A stretch of 64,000 bases of DNA, taken from Solibacillus sp. FSL H8-0538 (GTDB lineage: Bacteria; Bacillota; Bacilli; Bacillales_A; Planococcaceae). The notes beneath the pieces are model-generated. The model ran no database searches. It was not told where the DNA came from and saw only the letters and a list, made by a program, of their open reading frames with translations. Positions 56,469 through 64,000 of the stretch are shown piece after piece. Each line of letters starts with the position of its first letter. The stretch's first letter is position 1. Position numbers and translations under genes: made by a program. The stretch is taken from the NCBI RefSeq assembly GCF_038003525.1, contig NZ_JBBOPI010000001.1:735001-799000 (forward strand), in the 5' to 3' direction.

Positions 56469-57362
56469 ATGGATACTAGATTTCAATTAAATTTTATCGT
56501 GCAGCAGGACGGGCAGTTACTCCGTGAAGCGATTAGTGACTGGGGCATATCAAAGCGTGCCTTGACGGCGATTAAATTCGACGGCGGGGAGTTGTTAGTG
56601 AACGGCGAGGAGCGTAATGTGCGTCATCAGCTAACAAAAGGCGACCAAGTGTCCATCATTTTTCCGTCTGAAGAGGCAAGTGAAGGGCTCGTAGCAGAAA
56701 AGGGACCATTAAAGATTTTATATGAAGATGAGGCATTACTTGTTATCGATAAACCTCCTTACATGAATACAATTCCGTCACGTGAACATCCTGCAGGTAG
56801 TGTTGCAAATTTTGTCTATGGCTATTTTTTAGAGCAGCAAATTGCCTCAACTGTTCATATTGTGACGAGACTTGACCGTGATACGTCAGGCTTAATGTGT
56901 ATTGCCAAGCATCGCCATATTCATCATTTAATGAGTGAACAGCAAAAAGCAGGAGCAGTACATCGAGAATACGAAGCGCTTGTGCATGGCATTGTTCGAC
57001 AAGCTAAGCAATCTATTATTGCACCTATTGGACGTAAAGAAACGAGCATTATTGAGCGTGAGGTGCGAGGAGACGGTCAGTTTGCACATACGGATGTTAC
57101 GCTACTGAAGCTACTGAGCGAGCCGCAACCGATGTCCCAAATTCGTCTAAAACTTTATACAGGGCGCACCCATCAAATTCGTGTGCATATGGCGCATATT
57201 GGACATCCGCTTGTTGGAGATGAATTGTACGGTGGTAGCCGTGAGTTACTTGATCGTCAAGCGCTTCACTGCGTTTGGTTACAATTTGTGCACCCTTTAA
57301 CTGGCGAAAACATTAGTTTTTCAAGTGAAATACCTGAACAGTTAACACCACCTCGTAATTGA
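56469..57362 (+). CDS. yjbO: RluA/RluD-family pseudouridine synthase (YjbO)
   Basis: 297 residues. An N-terminal S4-like RNA-binding segment (VNGEERNVRHQLTKGDQVSI) precedes the catalytic RLDRDTSGLM (Asp about 140) and C-terminal LYTGRTHQIRVHMAHIGHPL. It probably modifies 23S rRNA; the exact uridine cannot be told. ATG 56469 follows TGAGGGATAG. Confidence 0.92.
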   Translation: MDTRFQLNFIVQQDGQLLREAISDWGISKRALTAIKFDGGELLVNGEERNVRHQLTKGDQVSIIFPSEEASEGLVAEKGPLKILYEDEALLVIDKPPYMNTIPSREHPAGSVANFVYGYFLEQQIASTVHIVTRLDRDTSGLMCIAKHRHIHHLMSEQQKAGAVHREYEALVHGIVRQAKQSIIAPIGRKETSIIEREVRGDGQFAHTDVTLLKLLSEPQPMSQIRLKLYTGRTHQIRVHMAHIGHPLVGDELYGGSRELLDRQALHCVWLQFVHPLTGENISFSSEIPEQLTPPRN

Positions 57363-57380
57363 TTAACTAATAGTTAACGG

Positions 57381-57414
57381 AAAGATGTTCGCCAAAACGG
57401 ACATCTTTTCACTG
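57381..57414 (+). terminator. intrinsic terminator of the relQ-nadK-yjbO operon
   Basis: AAAGATGTTCG pairs with CGGACATCTTT with one wobble; the T tail is short (TTTTC). Confidence 0.75.
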
Positions 57415-57591
57415 TTTTAGGGAAGAAATTTGTAAAATAAAACGTCAATCAGTGGGGATTCCGAAGTATTGGACAGAGCGATATTAGTCAGCCTGCCCGT
57501 TAATGCAAGATAAAAGTTTTGTTAAGTTTAAAAAAGGTATTTACGAATGGCGACAGTGCGTTATGATGGATGTTGAGAGGAGGGGACAAGT

Positions 57592-58968
57592 ATGAAAGAC
57601 CCACAATACGATAATGGCGAAGTGCAATATGATGAAGCCTATTTACGCAGGCTGTTAGTAGACGAAGAAATCGAAGCATTCCGCGAGCATTTTTTAGTAC
57701 TTCATCCGTATGATCAAGCCCAGTTTTATGAGAAGGTAGGACCTGATATACGTCAGACCATCTATCGCTTCTTGTCTCCTCAAGAAATGTCTAATATTTT
57801 TGAGGCAATTGAGCTAGACGATGATGAATATGAAGGCTTCCTAAACGAGATGGATACCGCATATGGGGCTGCAATGCTTTCGTTCATGTATACCGATGAT
57901 GCCGTAGACGTGTTAAATGAACTAGATAATGAACAACGTGAAAGCTATTTGGAAATGATGGATAGTGAAACAGTCGATGAAATTAATGAATTACTGGCAT
58001 ATGAGGAATATACAGCCGGTTCAATTATGACGACTGAATACGTTTCAATATTGGAAACATCAACTGTGCGTTCTGCAATGGCTGTTTTGCGTAAGGAAGC
58101 GCCAAATGCTGAAACGATTTACTATATTTTCGTAGTGAATGATAATCATCTATTAACGGGCGTTATTTCGCTTCGAGATTTAATTATTGCGGGTGAGGAT
58201 ACACTTATTCGCGACATTATGAGTGAACGTGTCGTATCGGTAAAATTAACGGATGACCAAGAAGGTATTGCGCAAATTATGAAAGACTATAATTTCCTTG
58301 CCATCCCAGTCGTAAACGAAGCGCGTGAACTGCAGGGGATTATTACAGTCGATGATATTATTGATGTTATCGATGAAGAAGCTGAAGATGATTACTCAAA
58401 ATTAGCCGGGATTTCAGATATGGATGATATTGATGCAGGTCCATTAAGAGCGGCAGGTAAACGTTTACCATGGCTCATTATTTTATTAATCCTTGGTATG
58501 TTTACTGCAAATTTAATAGGGCACTTTGAGGAAACATTAGACAAAGTAGCACTGCTCGCCGTATTCATCCCACTTATTTCTGGAACTTCAGGGAATAGTG
58601 GCACTCAGGCGCTTGCGGTTGCAGTACGCGGGATTGCAACAGGGGAAATTGGTGGACAGAGCAAGCTGAAGCTCGTGATGCGTGAGCTATGTACGGGTCT
58701 TATTATGGGGCTTGTAAGCGGTGCAGTTGTTGTCGGCATTATTTTCGTCTGGATGCATCAGCTTATTATCGGGTTATTAGTTGGGGCGGCAATTTGCTGT
58801 TCGATATTAGTAGCGACGCTAGCAGGTTCGTTTATTCCGCTACTAATGCATAAGCTTGGCATTGACCCAGCCGTTGCATCTGGCCCGTTCATTACAACAT
58901 TGAATGATGTGACGAGTATTTTAATATATCTTGGCCTAGCGACGACCTTCCTCAGTCAAATTATGTAG
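57592..58968 (+). CDS. mgtE: magnesium transporter MgtE
   Basis: 458 residues: N-terminal helical domain (about 20-135), two CBS domains (TAGSIMTTEYVSI and IRDIMSERVVSVK) and five membrane spans with the pore region SGTSGNSGTQALAVAVRG. CBS domains close the channel when Mg is plentiful. ATG 57592 follows GAGAGGAGGGG. A weak promoter TTTACG-16-TATGAT is at 57540-57567. I found no M-box riboswitch in the 230-base leader. Confidence 0.94.
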   Translation: MKDPQYDNGEVQYDEAYLRRLLVDEEIEAFREHFLVLHPYDQAQFYEKVGPDIRQTIYRFLSPQEMSNIFEAIELDDDEYEGFLNEMDTAYGAAMLSFMYTDDAVDVLNELDNEQRESYLEMMDSETVDEINELLAYEEYTAGSIMTTEYVSILETSTVRSAMAVLRKEAPNAETIYYIFVVNDNHLLTGVISLRDLIIAGEDTLIRDIMSERVVSVKLTDDQEGIAQIMKDYNFLAIPVVNEARELQGIITVDDIIDVIDEEAEDDYSKLAGISDMDDIDAGPLRAAGKRLPWLIILLILGMFTANLIGHFEETLDKVALLAVFIPLISGTSGNSGTQALAVAVRGIATGEIGGQSKLKLVMRELCTGLIMGLVSGAVVVGIIFVWMHQLIIGLLVGAAICCSILVATLAGSFIPLLMHKLGIDPAVASGPFITTLNDVTSILIYLGLATTFLSQIM

Positions 58969-58972
58969 CTGT

Positions 58973-59001
58973 CACGGTATAAGGCGGATTTGCATATGGT
59001 A
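58973..59001 (+). promoter_or_regulatory. SigK-type promoter of cotO
   Basis: CATATGGTA (58993-59001) fits the SigK -10 consensus CATANNNTA exactly, with a CAC -35 element about 17 bases upstream (at about 58973). Late mother-cell expression is expected for a coat gene. Confidence 0.65.
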
Positions 59002-59018
59002 TGAAAAAGGATGTGCGA

Positions 59019-59360
59019 ATGATGCCAGAGGAGCCTTTGCTCTATATTTCTACGCCAACGTATCACTTAGTCCAAAAACCGATTAGCGAGGAAAGTACGC
59101 CCATCAATGAGGAAAGTACGTCCATCTATGAAAGGCCTGCGCCAGACGTTATTCGTAATGAATTGATTGCTCGTCAGCTACACTTCTTTGCTCGACCTGT
59201 AAAGCAGGCCCGTCCATTATTGATCGTATTAACTAGTGGCGAGCGATTCATTGGAACGCTACTCAATGTTCAGGGCAAGCAAGTGAAAATTAATTGTTAC
59301 GAACAGATTAGGCTAATTGATGGCAATGAAATCGAAGCAATTTATATAACAAAATCATAA
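59019..59360 (+). CDS. cotO: CotO-like spore coat protein
   Basis: 113 residues. A low-complexity N-terminal half has a duplicated EESTP/S-I unit (tandem 21-bp repeat near 59087-59130). The conserved C-terminal domain (LLIVLTSGERFIGTLLNVQG and INCYEQIRLIDGNEI) resembles CotO, a coat morphogenesis protein. ATG 59019 is chosen because AAAAAGGA lies 7 bases upstream and because an ATG at 59001 would overlap the promoter -10. The cotZ-like gene converges from the right. Confidence 0.65.
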   Translation: MMPEEPLLYISTPTYHLVQKPISEESTPINEESTSIYERPAPDVIRNELIARQLHFFARPVKQARPLLIVLTSGERFIGTLLNVQGKQVKINCYEQIRLIDGNEIEAIYITKS

Positions 59361-59369
59361 TAAAAAGAA

Positions 59370-59404
59370 GGGAAAGCCTGGAAAAGCGGCTTTCCCATTT
59401 TTTT
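59370..59404. terminator. terminator between cotO and cotZ-like gene
   Basis: GGGAAAGCC pairs with GGCTTTCCC, followed by AT7. It serves cotO and, less well, the convergent coat gene. Confidence 0.85.
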
Positions 59405-59954
59405 AGTTACAAATCCCAAGATTCACGTCAGCGATACATTGTACTGCACAGAAGCAGTCTAAATCTACCGTAACACAGCTATCTGTTGCAGCAAAGTCCG
59501 TTACGCCACAAATTGCGCGCATAGAAATAGCTGTGCCGTCTTCGTTTAATAGGTCAACCGGGTCTCCGTCATTATCTAGTGGTTGCAACACTCGTAATGT
59601 TGCACAGCATCCATCAAATACATCCTCAACACGGAAGTAAATTGACGTACAGATGTCATCGCAATCATTATTTCTATTTTTACTATTATGATTGTGATTA
59701 TCCACAACCGGGCTAAAGCTCGCCATAAACGGCGTACCAAACTTCGTTAATAGCGTAAACACGCGTGTATCAGCTGATGTACGAGCTGGACTAACAATGC
59801 CACCAAGTGGCTCTAAAAAGCAGTTTGTTGTACATGATGAACAGTCATCATTAGTAGCACGATTTTGAATTTCTAAAACTGCACGTACGACCTCACAAAC
59901 GCAGCCCTTTGATTTAGATGGGCTCACTTCATTTCCTCCTCTTCCACATCCCAT
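59403..59954 (-). CDS. cotZ: CotY/CotZ-family Cys-rich spore coat protein
   Basis: 183 residues with about 15 Cys, many paired (CVCEVV, CSSCTTNC, CCATL, CFCAVQC, ending LGIC). The stretch TRVFTLLTKFGTPFMASFSP is typical of CotY/CotZ/ExsY proteins, which form the disulphide-linked outer spore crust. ATG 59954 (MGCGRGG) follows GAGGTG; the frame opens 9 bases earlier. The divergent SpoVA operon lies upstream. Confidence 0.87.
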   Translation of the reverse strand: MGCGRGGNEVSPSKSKGCVCEVVRAVLEIQNRATNDDCSSCTTNCFLEPLGGIVSPARTSADTRVFTLLTKFGTPFMASFSPVVDNHNHNSKNRNNDCDDICTSIYFRVEDVFDGCCATLRVLQPLDNDGDPVDLLNEDGTAISMRAICGVTDFAATDSCVTVDLDCFCAVQCIADVNLGICN

Positions 59955-59986
59955 TTTTTTCACCTCACTTCATTCTAGAGTCCTTC

Positions 59987-59995
59987 TACAATATG
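59987..59995 (-). promoter_or_regulatory. SigK-like -10 of the cotZ-like gene
   Basis: CATATTGTA on the minus strand fits CATANNNTA; an AC -35 element lies about 14-16 bases upstream (a little short). About 33 bases before the start codon. Confidence 0.5.
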
Positions 59996-60051
59996 AAGAA
60001 AACTAAATTGTAATCGGGCGAATGACGGGATACGCCAATTTCGACAAAAAG

Positions 60052-60082
60052 TGATTAAATGTAAAAAACAATGAACATACTT
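60052..60082 (+). promoter_or_regulatory. possible SigG promoter of the spoVA-like operon
   Basis: TGATTA (60052-60057), 18-base spacer, CATACTT (60076-60082), close to the SigG consensus (TGAATA / CATACTA). Forespore expression would fit spoVA function. Confidence 0.5.
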
Positions 60083-60101
60083 TGCTAAAAGGAGGAATTT
60101 T

Positions 60102-60506
60102 GTGCGCATAATGTTAACGATTTTCCTTATTCCATTGTTGTTATTAAGTGGATGTGGCTCTGAGCAAAAGGTGTCCATTTATCAGTCCGTCAATGATTCG
60201 GAAAAAGAGAGTGAAGTAAAGGAGATGCTGGAGCAGTCAGAAGATATTGAGCAAGCAAACGTCATTTTTATTGATGAAGAATTATTCGTAGCACTCCAAG
60301 TCAAACCATGGAAAAAATTTAAAAAGAAAAAAATTGAAAACAAGTGGCAAAAAAAGCTAGAAGAGCAATATTCAAATTTACAAGTACTTGTTTCCAGTGA
60401 TTTCAAGTTGTTTTGGGAGACGACAAAGCTGTTAGAAGAAGAGGATCGTCAGAAAGTAACTGAAAAAATTGATGTGTTGAAAAAACTGGCGAAGGAGGAA
60501 ACATGA
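60102..60506 (+). CDS. YhcN/YlaJ-like sporulation lipoprotein
   Basis: 134 residues with a lipoprotein signal (lipobox LLSGC, Cys about 18), then a basic, helical domain (KPWKKFKKKKIENKWQKKLE) like YhcN/YlaJ proteins of the spore inner membrane. Role unknown; such a lipoprotein accompanies the extra spoVA operons of some bacilli. GTG 60102 follows AGGAGGAATTT. It overlaps spoVAC by 4 bases. Confidence 0.72.
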   Translation: MRIMLTIFLIPLLLLSGCGSEQKVSIYQSVNDSEKESEVKEMLEQSEDIEQANVIFIDEELFVALQVKPWKKFKKKKIENKWQKKLEEQYSNLQVLVSSDFKLFWETTKLLEEEDRQKVTEKIDVLKKLAKEET

Positions 60507-60961
60507 TGGACGAGCAAAAATACAATGATCTCAAACAGCAAATTTCCCCGCCTATACCTTATGCACTGAACTTACTGAAGGCATTTGTCGTTGGCGGGAT
60601 TATTTGTGCAATAGGACAAGCCATTTCGTATTTTTATATAATATTTTTTGACTTTACGGAGAAAACGGCGGGCAACCCAACTGTGGCAACGATGATTTTT
60701 ATTGCCATGATTTTGACTGGATTGGGGCTCTATCGGAAACTGGGTCAGTTTGCTGGTGCGGGAAGTGCAGTGCCGGTGACGGGGTTTGGTAATGCAGTGA
60801 TTTCAGCAGCAATTGAACATAAACCTGAAGGCCTTGTTCTAGGTGTTGGTAGCAATATGTTTAAACTAGCAGGCTCTGTAATTTTGTTCGGTGTCACTTC
60901 TGCCTTTTTTGTTACACTCATTAAATTAATTCTTGTCACATTGGGGGTTGTGCAGTGGTAA
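60503..60961 (+). CDS. spoVAC: stage V sporulation protein AC
   Basis: 152 residues, four membrane spans, with [18 protein letters not shown] and GAGSAVPVTGFGNAVISAAIEHKPEG. SpoVAC forms part of the channel that moves dipicolinic acid into the forespore and out at germination. ATGATG at 60503 overlaps the lipoprotein stop; spoVAD overlaps its end by 7 bases. Confidence 0.93.
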   Translation: MMDEQKYNDLKQQISPPIPYALNLLKAFVVGGIICAIGQAISYFYIIFFDFTEKTAGNPTVATMIFIAMILTGLGLYRKLGQFAGAGSAVPVTGFGNAVISAAIEHKPEGLVLGVGSNMFKLAGSVILFGVTSAFFVTLIKLILVTLGVVQW

Positions 60962-61950
60962 TCATTTTTAAAACAAAACCCTCTTTACTAGCGACATCTG
61001 CAGTGGTAGGACCGCTTGAGAAGCGCAGTGTATTTCGGTCCTACTTTGATACAATTTTTGAGGATGAGCGTATGCAAGCGAATACAAATGAGAAAGGCAA
61101 TGCGGCGATGATCTCCGAAGCTTGCGCAGTCGTCATGAAAAAGGCCAACATAAAAAACTTAGATATTGATTATTTTTTAGGTGGTGATTTGGTTAACCAA
61201 ATGACCCCGACGACCTTTGCAGCAAGGGAACTGGCTGTCTCCTTTATTGGTTTATTTTCTGCATGTGCGACGTCTGTTTCTTCACTAATCATCGCATCCT
61301 TATTAACGGAATTAGGTGCCTCGGAGCTTGCGATTGCAGGTGCCTCTAGTCAACATAACTCGGTGGAACGGCAATTTCGCTATCCGGTTGATTACGGTGC
61401 CCAAAAACCAGCTACTGCTCAATGGACTGTAACCGCAGCAGGATATGGATTAGTCGGTAAGCATCACCCGGATTTTCCTTATATTGAAGCGGCAACAGTT
61501 GGTAAAGTAGTAGATTTCGGCGCTACTGACCCATTTCATATGGGAGGGGCAATGGCGCCCGCAGCATATCAAACGATTCAAGCGCATTTACAAAAGCGTA
61601 ACCAGAAAATTCATGATTATGACGTGATTATGACCGGTGATTTAGGGAAAATTGGTTTGAAAATTTTAAAGGCCATGTTCGCCCAAAGTGGAACTAAAAA
61701 AGAAGAGCTGCAATTGTTTCGAGATGCGGGGGCGGAGTTTTATGGAGAGGATCAAGCGTTTCTAGCAGGAGCAAGTGGTGCAGGGTGCTCGGCGGCAGTG
61801 TATTTTAGCTATATAGATGCACAGTTTAAAAGTGGTCGTTATAAACGTGTGCTACTCGTTGCGACTGGTGCGCTATTATCGCCATTATCCTATCAACAAA
61901 AGGAATCCATTCCTTGTACTGCACATGCAATTGAAATAGCAATGAAATGA
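60955..61950 (+). CDS. spoVAD: stage V sporulation protein AD
   Basis: 331 residues, thiolase-like fold ([17 protein letters not shown]) without the usual catalytic set. SpoVAD binds dipicolinic acid on the cytoplasmic face and works with SpoVAC. GTG 60955 overlaps spoVAC. Confidence 0.93.
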   Translation: MVIIFKTKPSLLATSAVVGPLEKRSVFRSYFDTIFEDERMQANTNEKGNAAMISEACAVVMKKANIKNLDIDYFLGGDLVNQMTPTTFAARELAVSFIGLFSACATSVSSLIIASLLTELGASELAIAGASSQHNSVERQFRYPVDYGAQKPATAQWTVTAAGYGLVGKHHPDFPYIEAATVGKVVDFGATDPFHMGGAMAPAAYQTIQAHLQKRNQKIHDYDVIMTGDLGKIGLKILKAMFAQSGTKKEELQLFRDAGAEFYGEDQAFLAGASGAGCSAAVYFSYIDAQFKSGRYKRVLLVATGALLSPLSYQQKESIPCTAHAIEIAMK

Positions 61951-61951
61951 G

Positions 61952-62326
61952 GTGATCGAGATCGGGTACGCATTTTTATTTGCATTTGTTGTCGGTGGCA
62001 TTATTTGTATGATTGGTCAGATATTAATGGATGTTGGTAAACTAACGCCGGGTCATACTTTATCGGCGCTTGTAGTTGGGGGAGCCATTTTGGACGGTTT
62101 TGGATTATATGAGCCACTCATTGACTTTGCCGGAGCTGGTGCAACCATTCCGATTACATCGTTCGGCAATTCTTTAACGCACGGTGCGATGGTTGAAGCA
62201 GAGAAGCACGGCTGGGTTGGCGTTTTAACTGGAATGTTTGAAGTAACTAGCTCAGGCATTAGTGCGGCCATTATTTTTGGCTTTATTGCAGCGTTAATCT
62301 TTAAATCAAAAGGAAAAGTAGATTAG
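61952..62326 (+). CDS. spoVAE: stage V sporulation protein AE (AEb type)
   Basis: 124 residues, four membrane spans, clearly related to SpoVAC ([39 protein letters not shown]). Third part of the channel. GTG 61952 follows one base after spoVAD, with GAGGTG as a tight ribosome site. spoVAA, AB, AEa and AF are absent from the operon. Confidence 0.9.
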   Translation: MIEIGYAFLFAFVVGGIICMIGQILMDVGKLTPGHTLSALVVGGAILDGFGLYEPLIDFAGAGATIPITSFGNSLTHGAMVEAEKHGWVGVLTGMFEVTSSGISAAIIFGFIAALIFKSKGKVD

Positions 62327-62357
62327 ACTAATACCCTCTTTCTAAGATGTTGTGTTG

Positions 62358-62366
62358 CATACACTA
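62358..62366 (+). promoter_or_regulatory. SigK/SigE-like -10 before yjcZ
   Basis: CATACACTA fits CATANNNTA; no good -35 is visible. 33 bases before the yjcZ start. Confidence 0.4.
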
Positions 62367-62390
62367 CAAAATAGAAGGGGGGGATTTTTT

Positions 62391-62528
62391 ATGTCAGGTT
62401 TTGGTTACGGATGGCAACAACCGCAATGTTGTAATTATGATCAGGGTGGGAGCAATAATAGTACAACGTTTGTGCTAATTGTTGTACTATTCATACTATT
62501 AATCATTGTAGGCGCTACATTTATTTAG
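62391..62528 (+). CDS. yjcZ: YjcZ-family small sporulation protein
   Basis: 45 residues: a Gly/Gln/Cys/Asn-rich start (GFGYGWQQPQCCNYDQGG) and one C-terminal hydrophobic span (FVLIVVLFILLIIVGATFI). This is the YjcZ/SscA-like pattern of tiny spore-associated proteins. GGGGGG precedes ATG 62391. spoVIF follows, as yjcZ and spoVIF do in B. subtilis. Confidence 0.82.
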   Translation: MSGFGYGWQQPQCCNYDQGGSNNSTTFVLIVVLFILLIIVGATFI

Positions 62529-62543
62529 AGGAGGGAGGGTTAA

Positions 62544-62792
62544 GTGGAAAACTCATTTTTTAAAAAAGTGGAGCGAAAAACCGGAGTAGAATTTAATGAA
62601 ATTATGGCGCTTGCAAACGCAATTCAATACGCGAATTTCAAAGATGAAAAACAAGTACGTAAAATTGTACGCCGCGTGAGTAAATTAGCAAATAAGCCGA
62701 TTACAAAGCAGCTAGAAGATCAAATTGTACAATCAATTCTACAAGATGGAAGCTCGCTCGATTTAAACAAAATCGAGAAATTAATGCGCTGA
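62544..62792 (+). CDS. spoVIF: stage VI sporulation protein F
   Basis: 82 residues, all helical, with FFKKVERKTGVEFNEIMALA and VSKLANKPITKQLEDQIVQS, matching SpoVIF (YjcC), needed for late coat assembly in B. subtilis. GTG 62544 follows GAGGAGGGAGGG. Confidence 0.85.
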   Translation: MENSFFKKVERKTGVEFNEIMALANAIQYANFKDEKQVRKIVRRVSKLANKPITKQLEDQIVQSILQDGSSLDLNKIEKLMR

Positions 62793-62794
62793 AA

Positions 62795-62837
62795 AAAGGG
62801 GTGTCTATCGGTCCAGTATACGGATCGATAGACACCC
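62795..62837. terminator. terminator between spoVIF and yjcF (mainly for yjcGF)
   Basis: GGGTGTCTATCG pairs with CGATAGACACCC. On the minus strand the hairpin is followed by six T, so it best terminates the yjcG-yjcF transcript; it may also stop spoVIF. Confidence 0.8.
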
Positions 62838-62981
62838 TTAATCTTAATCGGTAATGTCCAGGCATTGTCACCACACCCTCGAGGTTGCTTCGATCCCTTC
62901 TGGTGAATGCTAAAAAGATTGCTTTCATTTCGGGCTCTCCAGCACTTGTCCGGTGAAGACGTCGCGAATACCTTGTCGTTA
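62838..62981 (-). other. long 3' untranslated stretch of yjcF, unexplained
   Basis: 144 bases between the yjcF stop and its terminator. It is GC-richer than other gaps here and has potential short stems, but no gene, no known repeat from this window and no RNA class I can confirm. Confidence 0.35.
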
Positions 62982-63410
62982 TTAGATTTGTTTTTCCATT
63001 GCACGATGTGGAATGCCAGCGTCCATAAATTCAGGGGATGTTACCACATAGCCTAGCTTTTCATAAAACGGGACAGCATAGTTTTGTGCATGCAGTTTTA
63101 GCATTTCCCAATTGTTTTCAACCGCATATTTTTCAACGGCTTCCATAATCAGTGCGCCTAGACGTTTACCACGAGAGGATTCTAGAACGCAAACACGTTC
63201 AACCTTGCCAACTTTTGGGGCGATTTCGCGTAGGCGTGAAGCCGCGATTGTTTGGTCTCCATTATTTACGATGAAATGAATTGACGTTTGGTCATGTTCA
63301 TCAATTTCTAAATGTTGTGGAATACCTTGTTCTTCAACGAAAACTTTCATGCGGACGTCAAAGGCACGCCCGCGGTCCTCTTCGTTTTGTACTAATTTCA
63401 CTTCAAACAC
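62982..63410 (-). CDS. yjcF: GNAT-family N-acetyltransferase (YjcF)
   Basis: 142 residues, with the acetyl-CoA loop ESSRGKRLGALIM (R/Q-x-x-G-x-G/A type), FVEEQGIP near the start and FYEKLGYV near the end. Substrate unknown. GTG 63410 lies 4 bases downstream of yjcG. Confidence 0.87.
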   Translation of the reverse strand: MFEVKLVQNEEDRGRAFDVRMKVFVEEQGIPQHLEIDEHDQTSIHFIVNNGDQTIAASRLREIAPKVGKVERVCVLESSRGKRLGALIMEAVEKYAVENNWEMLKLHAQNYAVPFYEKLGYVVTSPEFMDAGIPHRAMEKQI

Positions 63411-63414
63411 AGTA

Positions 63415-63930
63415 TCATTCAGCTCCGCTCAATTTATATGTTTCATAGGTAGTCCATGAGCCATCTTCTAATTGATACACTAAATGTATACGATCAATAG
63501 ACTCCTGCGCATCTACACCAGTCATGCGCAATTGGCCGAAAATATCGTCATGTTCAGAAGCTGAAAGTTTTTGTGCAATTGTAATATGTGGTACAAACAC
63601 ATGCTTAGGCGCACCGATAGTTAACTGCTCCTGAAGCTCCGTATGAATCTTTTTAAGTTGCGATGTTGGTTCAATTCGGAAGTAAATCGTGTTCGTTGTT
63701 GGATAAAACGAACTAATACGTGAAGCATGAATTTGCAATGGTGCAAATTTCTCGGCAATCTCCTGAATCTTTTTTGAAATTTCCTGAATTTGCATATCAT
63801 CCGCATTAAATGAATCTTTTAACGTCATATGCGGTGTAATATGCGCAAAGTGTGGATCGTAGCGCTTGCGATAAGTGTTCGCTAAATCCTGTAAGTTCTT
63901 AGATGGAAATGCAACAATTCCATAATTCAA
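63415..63930 (-). CDS. yjcG: 2H phosphoesterase / RNA ligase-like (YjcG)
   Basis: 171 residues with the two catalytic HxT motifs of the 2H superfamily: HMTLKD (about 35) and HITIAQ (about 117). Substrate unknown. TTG 63930 is chosen because AAGGGAGGTAA lies 9 bases upstream. It forms an operon with yjcF; an esterase gene often precedes it and would lie beyond the window. Confidence 0.87.
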   Translation of the reverse strand: MNYGIVAFPSKNLQDLANTYRKRYDPHFAHITPHMTLKDSFNADDMQIQEISKKIQEIAEKFAPLQIHASRISSFYPTTNTIYFRIEPTSQLKKIHTELQEQLTIGAPKHVFVPHITIAQKLSASEHDDIFGQLRMTGVDAQESIDRIHLVYQLEDGSWTTYETYKLSGAE

Positions 63931-64000
63931 AGTAAATTACCTCCCTTAAAGTGATCGATTTTCTTTTTTAGTATAACAGATTGCTTTTCAATAAAACATT

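Noticed and set aside
57363-57591. Possible magnesium (M-box) riboswitch before mgtE
   Set aside because: The leader is long enough, but I see none of the conserved M-box core and no terminator just before the start.
62838-62981. Possible glycine riboswitch on the minus strand (TGGAGAG and CACCAGAAGGG pieces)
   Set aside because: The spacing and the conserved core do not match, and it lies downstream of genes rather than upstream. Left as an unexplained 3' region.

Overview
The window looks like a chromosome segment of a spore-forming, low-GC Gram-positive bacterium of the order Bacillales, most likely the Solibacillus/Lysinibacillus group. This rests on gene content and order (uvrBA-yvlB, ftsEX, minJ-csbA, addBA, yisKL, yitUVW, fabHF-trpS-spx-mecA-coiA-pepF-spxH-yjbIJKLMNO, yjcFG, spore-coat and spoVA genes), strong AGGAGG-type ribosome sites, frequent GTG/TTG starts and T-tailed terminators. 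No database search was possible; family names come from recognising the proteins. Layout: 1-5 kb holds the end of uvrB, uvrA and yvlB. 5-6.1 kb is a decayed, internally deleted IS1182-type element sitting inside the split terminator of yvlB. 6.3-13.3 kb is a cell-division/cell-wall block: ftsE, ftsX, a coiled-coil LytM hydrolase, a thioredoxin-like protein, a CtpB-type protease, minJ and csbA. 13.3-15.8 kb has azlCD facing a cupin regulator and a DedA-like protein. 16.1-23.4 kb is addB-addA. 24.4-28.7 kb has a DUF418 protein, yisK, yisL and a membrane-anchored alpha-amylase-fold protein whose catalytic residues are mostly lost. 29.2-35 kb is a five-gene App/Opp peptide transporter. 35.1-36.2 kb is a second composite IS-derived repeat region. 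36.2-41.8 kb has yitU, yitV, yitW, an Fnr regulator and a ClpB without its N-domain under a CtsR-type operator. 41.6-50.8 kb has yjzD, fabH (FapR-type operator), fabF, trpS with a Trp T-box, spx, mecA, coiA and pepF. 50.8-57.4 kb has the RoxS/RsaE small RNA, spxH, a truncated haemoglobin, a lytic transglycosylase, a CYTH protein, yjbL, relQ, NAD kinase and a pseudouridine synthase. 57.6-64 kb has mgtE, coat genes, a minimal spoVAC-AD-AEb operon, yjcZ, spoVIF, yjcF and yjcG. How genes work together: FtsEX probably gates the adjacent LytM hydrolase. Spx, MecA, SpxH, the haemoglobin, Fnr and RoxS form a redox/stress cluster. CtsR, FapR and T-box signals tie ClpB, fatty-acid synthesis and TrpS to their usual signals. 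The sporulation genes near the end carry SigK- and SigG-like promoters. The most unusual material is non-coding: (1) nine copies of a two-hairpin repeat, six of them directly 3' of intrinsic terminators; (2) IS1182-derived deletion elements, one inserted in a terminator loop with a 12-bp target duplication; (3) a 63-bp module found at the apex of two different palindromic repeats in opposite orientations, 61 of 63 bases identical.
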